Positions 1-11,690 of a stretch of 64,000 nucleotides of DNA are shown here, piece after piece. The notes under the pieces were generated by a model. The model saw only the letters and a program-made list of their open reading frames with translations, was not told the origin of the DNA and ran no database searches. This DNA comes from Sambucus nigra (lineage: Eukaryota; Streptophyta; Magnoliopsida; Dipsacales; Adoxaceae). Location: NCBI GenBank assembly GCA_949130495.1, contig OX422213.1, positions 536,719,467 to 536,783,466 on the forward strand. Reading direction: 5' to 3'. The first letter of the stretch is position 1, and each line of letters starts with the position of its first letter. The position numbers and the translations under genes are program-made.

Positions 1-344
1 AGCTTAATGCACAATCGGTTTTCGTCATAAATTAGACTTCATGTAGTCATGAACAAGATGTAATCCTTACTTCATATAGGACTTTGTATTAAAAAGTCAC
101 GAGCAAGAAGTATTATCCGACTAAGTTAATTATTGGAATACAATCCTAAACACTTGGTCGACCATAACAATTTACTTCATGTATGACCTTGTCATTGATA
201 AGTCTAGAACAAGAAGTTTGTAAAACTTCATATACAGCTAAAATAGTTACAAACAAGTTTTACCCAACTAAGTTAAATACAGGTAGACGTGTAAATGTTC
301 CTAGTCATTGGAATACAAACATATATTCCTCATACACTTGGTCA

Positions 345-500
345 CCACTGATAATTAATGCTAAAATTGGATCAATATATCTAGGTGCATTAGTAGAATA
401 TATGGTATTCCAATCACAACCACTAATAATTAATTCTAAACTCGGATCAATATATCTAAGTGCATTAGTAGAATCTATGGCATTACAATCCCTGGTTGAC
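345..500. repeat. two-copy 75-bp tandem duplication
   Basis: Two adjacent copies of a 75-bp unit start near 351 and 426. Each contains GGATCAATATATCTA and GCATTAGTAGAAT, and they differ at about ten positions. The period is a multiple of three, so the small open frame crossing it repeats a 25-residue block, but nothing suggests that it is a gene. The stretch 1-345 has weaker, longer-period similarity to this block (shared ACTTCATATA and ACTAAGTTAA). It probably lies in the spacer of the Tat element to its right. I see nothing else in 1-600. Confidence 0.7.
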
Positions 501-654
501 TGATTGATTAAATAATCCAGAGTTAACAACACAAAAATTGTGATTTTCATTCATATAAATTATATTACATTCAAATGAATAACACAAAAATAAACGAGCT
601 ATTCAACAAGACATTTTCCTTAAGCCTCGGAAGTCGGTTGAGCTAGTTACACTC

Positions 655-3600
655 TCTCCATTCCAATAGGAGGATCATTCGAAGTATATGGAGAATTAAT
701 AAAGTTAAAATCTCTCAACATTCTTCTGTTGCTGCTGCTCGACGCATTGATCAGATGAGGGGATGAACTACCTCATGAACATCATGTAAACCATAGTCTC
801 CCAAGTATTTAGTGATCAGGCATTAGGAAATAGCATTAACAGGGATCCATGAGGTGTCCAACTTAAAGGGAGGATTATCATAATTTAACAGACCATGCTC
901 ATTCTAATACCACAGTTGGTTATTACGATCATGTTTCAGCAAAGTCAAGTAGTTGGTCCATCCCCATTTATAGCCTTCACGATGGGTCTGAGCAAGGTGA
1001 TAATCTACATGTCCTAGAGCTTCGTTGCAGCCTTCCATCCACATTTCTTTGGGTTATTTATGAAATTAGAAGGTTAACCTTTCAATTTCATGTTGAATTT
1101 TCTTTAAAACATCATCCTTCACCTTCAACTGTACAAATTGGTCGACATTGGCTTTGTCTGTAGCTTCAAATTTTGTAGATAATTCAACAATAACATGACA
1201 TTTAGCTTGCAATTGGGCATCTTAGTCGGCTAACGTTTTCTAAGTCCTGGCCTCATCACTAGTTGGTCGGCTTGTCCTTTGTTGTCTTAAATTTTGCCCG
1301 AGTTTGGATTTCTTCAAAGTTTTAAGTTCCTCCATCAGCCTAGCAGTCTCATTGTCCAAAAAAGACGCACCTACATCGGCACCACTGACAGAAGATTATT
1401 TCAAGATATCCAAGTCATTTCGAAATTTATTATTCTCTTCTTCCAAGAGCTTGGAAATATCCCTGGCTTCATCAACTTCACGCCTCAGCAAGAATTCTTG
1501 TCTCCTATACATGGAAGCATATTTTTCCAACTTCTCTTCAAAACCCCAACCTTCACTCAATGCACTGTACTTGGCTTCATAGTAGGCATACAGTAAAGCT
1601 TGGCTTTCATTATGGTCTTCTTGAAAGTCTTCAATCATCTCGTAATAAGCAGCATTATTTGCCATTGCCCAACTCAGCAAACTATAAACATGAATATATG
1701 ATTCTTTAGCTCTTTTAGACACATCTGCACCAAGTATGCCGATCAACTCTTCTTCAAATATATCAACATGGCTTGCTTCCAAAAGGTTTCTACTCTGCCT
1801 GAGTAGGTTGGATTCAACGAAAACTATAGCCTACTTCCTAGCATCAAACTGAAAATTTCAAATGTTAGTATGGAAGTATAATTACTGAGCAACTACAACA
1901 CAAATATGAGAATTCATTTAACCAATCAAGAAGAGTAGAAAAAATGATGAGTACAACACAGATAACAAGAAACTTCAAATGATTTCATTAATAATCGAAG
2001 AGGTATTACAACTTGTCCTGGTCCTATTACATAGTAGAGAAACATGAAAAGAAAAAGAACAAGCAGTTAATCCTTCTCCTTATCAACTTTATCAATGTTC
2101 TTCAAAGTAAACCTAGCAGGCTATAGGAAAGATTCCCCAGATCCTTCCTTATCATTAAATTCTTCCTCTAGGTTGGGAGGAGAACCTGAATCATGCCAAA
2201 AAAATAGTTCAGACTCTGCTGGGAAGCCCACCTCCTTAAGTTCCTCTAACCAACCATCCTTAAAAGATGTTTTATTATAATATCTATCTGAGTAGAGGAT
2301 GCCAAAAATACATTATCCTAGCCCTTGTTGAACGAGTCTTCTATGAGCTTCTTATTTTTGTCCTTCTCAGCGACCAACTCAGAGGACAGATCAACAGCTT
2401 TCTCCTTGGCAACTATCAGGAGACCCTCACTTATAACTAATTTCTCCTCGATCGACTTAGCCTTATTTTTAGCAGATGATAAATTGGCCTCAACAGTGGC
2501 CCATTTGCCTTCAGTAGCCGTCAAACTGGTCTCAGCAGTAACCATCTTTCCCTCAGCAAGAGTGGTTCTATTAATGACCTTCTGCATCTCCTCATCCCAA
2601 GCCTTCTGCTTGGACTCCAACAATTGTCTTGAAGCCTCAACAGACTTCCACAAACCCTCAAGGGCCTCTTCAACTTCTCCACCAGAAGAACGGACTTTCT
2701 TGTCCTTTTCAAGAATCTGATTAAAGTTTGCTAAAAATTACATACAGAACAATATCAGATTAGAAGGAGCATCAAAAGAAAAAAGGCATCCAGAGATAAT
2801 TCATAAAGAAGATATGGTTACCATTGGCAAACTTTGGCAAGCATTTTCTGCCAATTTCAGTCTCGAAAGAGGAGCAAGAGTTGATCTATCAACAAAAATG
2901 GGTACCGATTTTGATCAATTTCCAAGCAATATCGGGGTGAATAGTGATAGAGGATGGCTCACTATGTAGCACGAACACGGGCACGGATGTCGTGTCCGAC
3001 ACGACACGGACACGCTGACACGGCAAATTAGAAAAAAATAAGGACATGAAACGGCGAGGACACGACATCAAATAAATATCTTTTATAATTATTTTTATAT
3101 ATAAATACTAATCTCATACTAAGAAAAACATTAAATATATAAGCATTTTAAGAGTATCAAATCCATTGTAAACATCAAACATCACAATAATACTACATCC
3201 CATACTAATAACAATCCAAATGTGAAGAAACATATATAAACCTTACATAACATTAGTCTTAATTTAAGACTCTTAAATCCTTAATAGAGTTTTAAACCAT
3301 ACATAGCAGGTATTGTAAGCATATGTGCAAAAATAGAGATTAATATAACTTCATAACACAAATAGAGATTAACACAAACAGAGATTAACATAACTTCATA
3401 TGCAAGTACTGATCAGGTATTGCAATACACAAACAGAGATAAACCTTTGCTTTGTGCAAAGAAAACATGTAGCAAAAGCAGGTGCTTTGTGCCCAAAAAA
3501 AAAAACTTACCACCGAGTGAAGAGGATGCCAGAAAGTAAGCGGAGGCTGTCGGGGATGAAGGGGGAAGCTGTCGGTTGGGTTTTGAGACAAGATCGTAGT

Positions 3601-5114
3601 GAGTTTTGAGCCGGAGAGGAAGGGGGAAAAACCCTAGCTACGTTTTAGATTGTGAGAGAGTCGTGGCTTTAATCCTATTAAAAGAAAGTTAAGTTTTTAA
3701 AATTAAAAACTTACCCTAGCTATATTTATAACTTATTATGTTTCCTACCCCCTTTTTTTAAATTATTATTTTTTAAGTCAGTCGTGTCCCTTATGTGTCT
3801 CAGTCGTGTCCAGCTATTTTTAATTGACCTTTAAGTTTGACACGCCATGTGGCATGTCTGACACGTGTCCAAGCCGTGTCCAAAACGTGTTTGTGTCTTT
3901 TGAGTGTCCGACACTCGTAAGTGGCCTTTGGAAAAGTGTCTGTGCTTCATAGATGGCTCCACAACAGTCAAGTCTTCCTAGATCTGCTCGACCAACTCCT
4001 GGTAGACAGCAGAGCTCTTCTCAACTTGCTACTCGGGCAAGCCTTTCTTCAATCTCCTAAATAGAGGAGAAGAAATATTTACTTCCTTATGAACGATGAC
4101 CTAAGGAACCTTCTCTTTCTTAGAAGTCTTGGGCATTTTTTCGGGCTTCTTAGTTATTAGAGTAGCCTTCTTGGCAGGAGGAGACAAGGCTCCAGTGATC
4201 AAGTCAGGGACTTTCCTCTTCCTCACGGCAGCAAGTGGAGAGGAAGGAATAGTTGAAATGTCCAAAGACTCAAAAGATGAATAAGTTCATAAATCCTTAT
4301 CTGCACTAGCAGATTCTTCAGCAGAGGAAGTATGGATTGGTTCCTCTTCAAGATTAATGGGATCAACAGTTGTAGAACTGGTGGACTGAGTAGCAAACGA
4401 AGTTATAGAGCTCCTGTACTACAGCAGATAAGAGGCAGCTCTGGGGTGTTCCTTGTCAATTAACTGGTGTATGCTCCAAAGCAACTTCAACTCACAAGTG
4501 TTCACATCCCCTTCTTTAGGACACTTCTTCTTGCTCTCAACTGTGCAAAAAATAAAAACAAGACAAGAAGCGATTGATTAGCATATCATCAGACAGTTAG
4601 CATACAATGAATAGAAAGATACAGTTATAAAAATTGACAACCTATGCCATGACCCACTTGAGGGCATCTGGGCCCATCACAAACTTCTCTAGTTTGTAAA
4701 GGAGCATGTTGCCAATTTTTAGCAATGACTCCATAATCAAACTAATCCTTATTAGAGTCCGACAAATTAATATGTAGTGTCACTAGTAACCCATTTGTAT
4801 CAGAACATCACTTCAGGGATGCCAATATGGGTCCCATAAATTTGATTCAGCTTATGAATCCCATTTACTACCCTCTACGTATTGGGGGCTATTCAAGATG
4901 GGACAACATCAAAATACTGATAAAATTTTAAACAAAACCAATTAGGGGAAAATGTCAAGCCACACTCAGTAATGAAGAGAGAGGGAATCTAGTGACCCTC
5001 AGACAGTGAAAATACATCTACAGGTGGCAAGGGCATTTGTAAATCAACCCAATTAGGGATATTTTGCTCCCATCTAAATTCCTCTAAGGAATCCTCATGT
5101 ACGATGTAAACCAT
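655..5114 (-). pseudogene. Tat-element antisense gene (aORF), PF04195-like, decayed
   Basis: Reading starts at an ATG at 5114 (MVYIVHEDSLEEF), 174 nt downstream of a TATA box on the same strand. The N-terminal part resembles the plant 'putative gypsy type transposon' domain: ITECGLTF, then FYQYFDVVP, then a degraded NTWRVVNG block. Coiled-coil-rich segments follow (open stretches 2318-2653 and 1396-1782, rich in Glu, Lys and Ala heptads). The C-terminal block contains WMEGCNEALGH and NPPFKL, both with counterparts in the second copy at 37740-40954. Stops, shifts and a MITE break it. Candidate introns with GT-AG edges lie near 4537-4641 and 2728-2818. The biochemical role of aORF products is not known. 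Confidence 0.6.
2961..3951. mobile_element. non-autonomous hAT-type MITE (991 bp)
   Basis: The element is flanked by perfect 8-bp duplications GATGGCTC (2953-2960 and 3952-3959). Its ends are imperfect inverted repeats: TATGTAGCAC inside the left end and, read inward from the right, TATGAAGCAC. Subterminal regions are full of CGTGTCC/GACACG motifs on both sides, typical of hAT-family transposase-binding arrays. No transposase is encoded, and the centre is AT-rich. It sits inside the Tat antisense gene and is therefore younger than it. Confidence 0.85.
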
Positions 5115-5287
5115 GGCTATAATAAGGAAAGAAGGAAAGCAAAATGAAAGAGGAGAAGAAAGCTTATAGAAAAATGAAGACTGAAGCGAAGGAAGGATGC
5201 AAAGAAAAGCTTAAAAATAGAGAATTTGGGGAAGTATACTTCGAAATCTTGAAAGTGTTCGGTAAAGAAAATGCGAAAAAATCTCAC

Positions 5288-5295
5288 CTTTTATA
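5288..5295 (-). promoter_or_regulatory. TATA box of the antisense gene
   Basis: TATAAAAG on the minus strand, 174 nt before the aORF ATG. A pyrimidine-rich leader lies between them. The second Tat copy has TATAAAAC 171 nt before its aORF ATG, which supports a real promoter inside the element pointing away from the 3' LTR. Confidence 0.6.
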
Positions 5296-5540
5296 GCTTA
5301 CCTGGAAAATCGTGCAAGAAATGATTACTCTATATCGACGATTGACATACCGACGACTTCACAATACAAAAAGGTGTAAAATACCCATTCACCCTTTGGC
5401 TGTTCACTAATTTTCAAATTATTTACAAAAATACCATTGCAAGACCAAAACATAAAAAAATTATACAAGTCCCATAGGTCCGTAAATGCTAACCAACCGT
5501 GAAAGAAATATACTCCATCCTTTCCGTAAAAGCATTAAGA

Positions 5541-5559
5541 ATGAAGTATTGGGGGCTTC
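5541..5559 (+). other. polypurine tract of the Tat element
   Basis: GTATTGGGGGCTTC lies immediately before the LTR. The opposite-strand copy at 37174-37189 reads TCTTAGGGGGCTTTT before its LTR. This is the plus-strand primer site in reverse transcription and fixes the element's orientation as plus. Confidence 0.7.
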
Positions 5560-6080
5560 TATTGACACCAAAAATTATTCATCTACGTGGACAATCAGAA
5601 GCGGACAAGTATCTTCTTACGTGGCAAAAATCCCAATCAGCATATAGTAGCTCGACAGACAAGCTGACCAACACGAAGAATACAGACCATCAATTACAAT
5701 GAAGTGCCACCTTACCGAGGGTCATACCACATGTGGGTCACCTAACCAACCATCACATTTATTATGTACGGGTGTGAATGCTTAAATGTATAAAGGAATT
5801 CCATACCTTGACATTCCAACCCTGGATCTCCGGGTTACTATAAATACGTTGTATTCCTTTCATCAAAGGCAGAGAGAAGAGAATGGATTCCAGGATATTC
5901 TTATTTACAAGAGTACTTAGCTTTCTCTAATCTCAAAAATCAATAGTATAACAGTAGATGTAGGCTTTCTTACATAGCTGAACCACTTTAAAATCATGTC
6001 TCGCTTTTATTATTTCATTATAATTATATATTTTATTTACGATTATAAATTTGTATTAAAACCATTTTTTGACATCAACA
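5560..6080 (+). repeat. 3' LTR of the Tat element (521 bp)
   Basis: It begins TATTGACACC, where the expected TG has become TA, and ends GACATCAACA; the two ends are near inverted repeats of each other. A TATA box (CTATAAATA near 5838) divides U3 from R in the plus orientation. A U5 motif TGAACCACTTTAAAATC near 5980 matches TGAACCACGTTAATATC in the minus-strand LTR at 26266-37173, which confirms one family. No 5' partner is visible. Confidence 0.7.
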
Positions 6081-7372
6081 ATGCTAACAGGTGAAAAACT
6101 TATATGTAGCCCTTATTTGATAGGGTGACCCATGTCTTGCGATTATGTCCGACCCCGCTGCTCATGTCTCTTTATTATAAGTTGTACTAATGTACAATAT
6201 ATGCTTCTGGTAAATGTTAAAATTTTCATTTGCCATTTTGAAATCTTATTAGCAACTAACCAAATGAGAAAGAAGGTTGACCTGCATATATTGTTCAATT
6301 CCAATATTGCCTGTTTCCTCCTGCATGTATTGTTCAACTCCAGTATTATCAATATGCTCATCTTTTTTGTATCGACAATATTTCTCTATTGTCTTTTGCA
6401 TGCTGGAACATCCAAAACACAAATTGTCATAATCATTACATTTTCCTCTCAAAAGAATGTAAGGTTCATGTTGCCCTTCTTTACAGGACATGATATATAA
6501 ATATATAATTCTAGGAAATAACATGGGTATTATATATATAAAGTCACGAAGCCAGGATGTCTCAAGATTGGGACTAACTTATTTTTGAGTGTTTATCAAA
6601 GAATTACTAAAAAAACAAAATAATTATTGATTTTAAGCCCTAAAAAATAGAAGCACAAATAAAACTTCAATTTTTAATTTAAACCAATAACTCCTAAAAT
6701 TAATCCAAACCTTAACCTTAAATTAACTCTTTCGAACATTAGTCGTAAAATTAACCCCAAATGTAGCACTAATATGAATAGAGATGGGGAGAAAAAAAAA
6801 ACATTTTCTAATTTCTTCAATACAAGTTAAATGTTTTATTAACAAAATATCATCGAGCTCAAATTTAAACCTACATTTAACCCTAAATTTAAACCAACAA
6901 TATCCCAAAATTATGTCAGGGTTTATTCGTAAAACCATGTTTAAAGCATTCTATTATTGTCTAAATAAATAAATGTTTCGTTCCTTATGAAATGATAATC
7001 AAGATTGTGAGAATTCTTTATATGTTTTTAAAAAATATTATTTGACATATAAATGTCGGTCAATACAGTCTAGTGGGAATTTCAGTGAGTTGACTTCGAG
7101 TTTTATTACAAGGAGATTGGAATTACGATTCTAGCACTGTTAAAATGTTCACATCCTAGATAGGAAGTTGACATCCTATCGAAACGATAGCGATGCGATC
7201 CTAATACTTTTTCTCAAACTAGGGGAACTAGTACGATGGTTCGAGAACTTGTACGAGAGTTCAATTGAGGATTGTGATCAGTAATTCCCATGAATGTATT
7301 AAACAGGAGCACCCATGAGATTTGAGTCAAAGATCTATCTTGATTAAACTCATGGAATCTCACGCCATTTGC
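6081..7372. other. intergenic AT-rich DNA
   Basis: No gene recognised. The segment near 6278-6350 has two adjacent copies of a roughly 39-bp unit containing TATTGTTCAA and CCAGTATT/CCAATATT. It makes short open frames in several phases, but these look incidental. From about 7020 the sequence may be part of an old LTR that ends at 8995. Confidence 0.5.
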
Positions 7373-7917
7373 TAGACCTGTCAATGGGTCGTATCGAATC
7401 GTGTTCGTGTATTTTTTATCGTATTCGACCCTTATTGGGTTCGTGTCTAAATGGATAACTTTTTTATCATGTAAAAAAATCATACCCAAACCCGACCAGT
7501 TATGTTAATATGTCATGTTGAGTTCACTCGTTGATACCCATTAAGGTAATGAATTATTTTGAATTGTATACAAGTTGACATATTATCTCATTTTTTGACC
7601 CAAGTAGACCCATTAATTCATTGACATTACTAAATTTTCGTTTAGAAAAATTCATTATGATTAAATTAACATTATGCTATATAAATTATTTATAAGTTCC
7701 AAGAGTATATCTTATTTACATAAATTAATGGGTCATGAGGGGTCTTATCGGGTATTAACGGGTGAAGGGGGCCAACACTAACCCGACCCGTTAACTATCG
7801 TGTCTTATCAGGTTGGCACTGATATGACCTGAACCCATTAAGGGTCCATCCATTAACTTATAACTTCGTATCGGTTCATGTCGTGTTATCATGTTGTGCT
7901 TCATTTTGCCAGGTCTT
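7373..7917. mobile_element. non-autonomous hAT-type MITE (545 bp)
   Basis: Eight-base flanks CCATTTGC (7365-7372) and TCATTTGC (7918-7925) differ at one base. The inverted ends are TAGACCTGTCAA on the left and, read inward from the right, AAGACCTGGCAA. Subterminal GGGTCGTATCG, GACCCG and GTCGTGT motifs repeat on both sides. No coding capacity. A degraded relative with similar ends lies at 52907-53403. Confidence 0.85.
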
Positions 7918-10374
7918 TCATTTGCAAAGGGTGCACAGATTTTTAATCCTGAGGATTATGAAAATTGGAAGGATTATATAATTATTTCTTTATGTGTTAT
8001 GGGTACGATTCAATATTGGATTGAATAAAATGATCTCCATAAACTAGGTAACAGTTACATAACTAGGTCTGAGATCTTAATTCGGAGGAATCCGCATTCA
8101 GGGATACCTACGATTACGATATCCCTTGGATACACTTATAAGGTTTGTTTCTACCACAAAACCTAATCAGTGAATTATTTATAATCCGGTGGAGTAGTAA
8201 AATAAGTTAAGTCTGAGAATCAAGGAACTGATTAGATGTTGGCTAAAGTCAATTTTGCGACAAATTGATTTCAACAAATGGGTATCGAAAGCTTAATATG
8301 GGGAATCATATTATGTACAATAATCAACTTTGCAAATAAGACCTCATTATATCTGAGTGATTTTTTAGATAAATAAAGTGGAATGTAGTCATAATTATTT
8401 AGTGAAATTAATTATGATTAAAAAAATAAAGGAAATAGAAATACATTAAATATAACTAGGATTTTCAAGTAATTATTTAGAGATAATTTAATTATTTATC
8501 TTGAGCCCCGCGTATAGTCCATATACCCAAGTAGTCAAGCCCGTACTCTTCAGAAACCCAATTGACACAGACCACCTTTTTGTACTTTTATAGATAGGCG
8601 TCGGAAGGGTTTTAAATCATTATTATTCATCATTAGGGTTTGCGATGGGTGAGAAAAAACAGTATTCACGTTTTTGTAAAGAACCACTATAGCAAAGATT
8701 ATAATTTCAAAAGTTGTTCACCCACCTACCTGACTTTGGGGAAGATTATACACTAGAAGATCCTAACATTCAGAAGATCTAAGCATGATTTTGGAGATCC
8801 AAAATAAGGCAGACCCACATCATCAATAAATACTTTTCTCCCTATTGTTTTGGAACCGGATCTTCAAAGGTATTGTGTTCTAAATCCTAGGTTTGTTCCT
8901 CAAACCTAGCTTTTGATTTTATCTCTTTCCTATTTTTGACTAATTAAAGATCCACAAATGATTTTTTTTTATTCCACATATATCAATCCATAACAATTGG
9001 TATCAAAGGTTTTGGTTTAGATTAATCATCCATTGGAAAGATCCATGTTGTCCAAACCTTGAAACGTTTATGGACTGGTGTATCTTTGTGTACACTTTCA
9101 TAGTAACAAGGTTTTGCAATGATTCTTCGTGTATATTCATTCTATCATGGTCTCACATTATTTTTATATGTGATTTGATCCTGAGGTGGTTTATCCATAG
9201 TTATTTTTCTGCTCTTTATTCAATGTGATTGTAATAATTAAGTTTTGTAATTATTTCATATCATTATATTTGGACGGGTTTGGGATGGAATGCAATGTTG
9301 TTATTCACTTAGAATCATGTATTAGGGTTGGTTTTAGTGTTTGGCAAAGTTTCATGGTGTTTCATGAAGGTTTTGATTGGCTATGGAGGTTTTTGCAAGC
9401 AAATCTGAGAGGAGGAAGAAGATGAATCCCGACATGTCCAATCGATCACCCCCTCTCCATCGATCAATCGAGCCCTTATCAGCCTAGACATTTTGCCATT
9501 TGGGGCTATTTTTTTATGGTGTTTCACGGTGGAAATACCCCAGATTATTTTCAGTCCATCGAGGACCATATTCCAATGATAAAGACCCTCAATAACTCTT
9601 ATTTGTGATGAAGCATACTTCAAGTTGGACTTTTTGTCAAAGCAAATCTTCTTCAACAAGGACTCTTAGACTTGAAGATTTTTATTTCAAGAAATCAAGG
9701 CCATGATGGAAAGGTCATTTATGTCTTTTATTATTGTTGTTTTTATTTATTAGATTGCTTGCATGTCTTTATATTTATATTATAGTGTAATTTGTGTAAT
9801 AATTAATTGGATAATTAAGAACACCCGTTTTGTAGACAACATGGATTATTTATTTTGAGACTGGCCAAGATCACCTATTTTCTCAAAAAAAAAAAAAGTG
9901 TTATGTTTTATTCCATTCTAAATTGAATTAAAATCAGGGTACTTAAATTTTAAGGTATGATTTAAATTGAGATTTTCGGATCTTTATTTTTGGAAAATTA
10001 AATTTTATTTTTATGTTAAGAAAAATTAAAATGTGATATTAAGATAGTTATTTCACACAAGTAAATGTGGATATTACCAAGGATTTCAATCTTTTGGAAT
10101 TAAAGTTCAAAAGCCCTCATATTTTAAAATACTAAGTGGGAGAGAGGTTTCTACACAAATCCCGCGATCTCCATCGGTGTTTTCACGAATCAAGATGTGA
10201 TTGATTCCTAAAATAAGTTAGTCCCCCCCCCCCTAACACACACAAATGGAATTAATCAAGGCATTATAGATTCATAAAAACTCTTAATTAATAGTTCCAA
10301 GATATAAAATGTGAGTGAGATTGATCCCCCTCCCCCATTATTTACGATATGATTATGAACCTCAGGGATATGTT
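7918..10374. other. probable old LTR end, leader and AT-rich DNA
   Basis: No intact gene. At 8995 a possible LTR ends in TAACA and is followed by a primer-binding-like site (8998-9009). The leader then runs to the copia gag remnant near 10375. Short open frames at 9225-9425 and 9381-9659 have no recognisable content. Homopolymer runs occur near 9885 (A) and 10221 (C). Confidence 0.4.
8998..9009 (+). other. copia primer-binding site (initiator tRNA-Met type)
   Basis: TGGTATCAAAGG closely matches the TGGTATCAGAGC site complementary to the 3' end of plant initiator tRNA-Met. It lies two bases after a CA that could end an LTR. It probably belongs to the copia fragment whose gag begins about 1.4 kb downstream. 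Confidence 0.5.
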
Positions 10375-11690
10375 TGTGTACCAGAATCTTGCCGCAAGGT
10401 TAGATGCTATGATAATGCTGGTCAACACCAAGATGCCTGAGTGTACTCTCGTACACGAGCACGTTCAAAAGATAATGTCCATCTTATGAGAACTGGAGAT
10501 GCTTAGAGCTGAAATCAAGGGGGAAACCCAAGTTGACTCTATGCTCTAATCACTACCAGAGTCCTTTAAACATTTTTGCCTAAATTATTCTATGAAAAAA
10601 AAAATCCTCACTGGTGCAACGTCTTAAGGAACTCCAAGCTGTGGAGAATATCAACAGGTAAAAGGGTATGGTCAGGATGCTGAGAAAAGTCCATATACTT
10701 CTGTACCAAATGGTAATAAGAAGAAGAAGGGGGCTAACCTCAAGCACAACCTAAAATTGTCAAGCTAAACTGGTGGAGGTACGAAACCAAAAGGCAACTG
10801 TTACATTTTCAAACAGGAAGGACACTAGAAGAGGCGATGCCTCATCTTCTTAGCAAGGAAGAGTGAAAATGATAATTTACCCTATATCAGTAAGACATGT
10901 TTTGCGGTGAAATCTACAGATACGTGGTGTATAGATTCAGGAGCCACAAATCATGTTTGAAATTCTTTACAGGGTTCTAGGTAACCAGGGATCTCAGTGA
11001 TGGAGATATGATTCTATTTATGGAAGATCATCACAAAGCAATAGTAGTAACAATAGGAAATTTAGCTTAATATTTTGTGGAAGAAAATAAGTTAGTATGA
11101 GTAGATTATTTTTATCTGCCCGATATTAGAAAAAAATAATTTTAGGTTCCTAAACTTGTGATGAACGGATACCTGGTTTATTTTAATTGATTTCTTATTA
11201 AAAATGACAAATCTCTTTTCTGTTTTGGAACTATGGAAAATGATATTTGTATTATAAGATTTGTCTCACCAATGCTACTTAATACTGAATTGAATAACTT
11301 AAATGGAAACAGCCTAAAGAGAAAGGAACCATCTGAATTGAACCAAACATATTGTTAGCACTTACGGTTAGGTCATATCAATATGAAAAGGATACAATGG
11401 ATGGTTTTAAATGGGCATTTGAGCTCATTTGAAGTGGAGGCACTTTAAGTCTATTAATCTTGCTTGGAGGGAGAGGATGTTTAGGGACAAGGGTTATAGG
11501 GCGAAATATGTATTGGAATTGGTTCACACTGATTTATGTGGACCTATGACTATTCAGGAAAGAGATGGTTACGAGTACTACATCACTTTTGTCGATGCTT
11601 ACTTGAGGTTTGGATATGTTCACCTAATACATTACAAGTCTGATTCCTTTAATAAGTTCATAGAGTATAAGGTTGGGGTATCGATCAAGC
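10375..11690 (+). pseudogene. copia gag-protease-integrase fragment, decayed
   Basis: Pieces in shifting frames follow the usual Ty1/copia order. Gag-like text NLAARLDAM and SLPESFKHF lies near 10385-10580. A degraded zinc knuckle CYIFKQEGHWKRRC lies near 10800, where the second Cys has become Phe. A protease motif WCIDSGATNHV lies near 10930. An integrase zinc-binding segment LRLGHINMKRI lies near 11365. The integrase core start, VHTDLCGPM then YYITFVDAY, lies near 11520-11610, in an open stretch 11429-11725. Many stops and a missing half integrase, reverse transcriptase and RNase H show that it is dead. The family differs from the element at 13153-22439. Confidence 0.8.

Larger units (their letters stand above)
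600..6080 (+). mobile_element. 3' part of a Tat-lineage Ty3/gypsy retrotransposon
   Basis: In plus orientation this segment holds an antisense gene on the minus strand (655-5114), a polypurine tract (5541-5559) and an LTR (5560-6080). This is the arrangement known downstream of pol in Retand/Tat-lineage elements. No gag, reverse transcriptase or integrase precedes it in the window, so the 5' part is lost or lies to the left. A second element with the same parts lies at 26266-43330 in the opposite orientation, and the two support each other. The left limit is approximate. A hAT MITE (2961-3951) interrupts the antisense gene. Confidence 0.65.

Noticed and set aside
183..503. 106-codon open frame over the 75-bp repeats
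   Set aside because: The repeat structure explains the open frame; no start context or homologous protein recognised.
6132..6524. overlapping open frames on both strands
   Set aside because: Mutual shadows over a short direct repeat; no domain in either.
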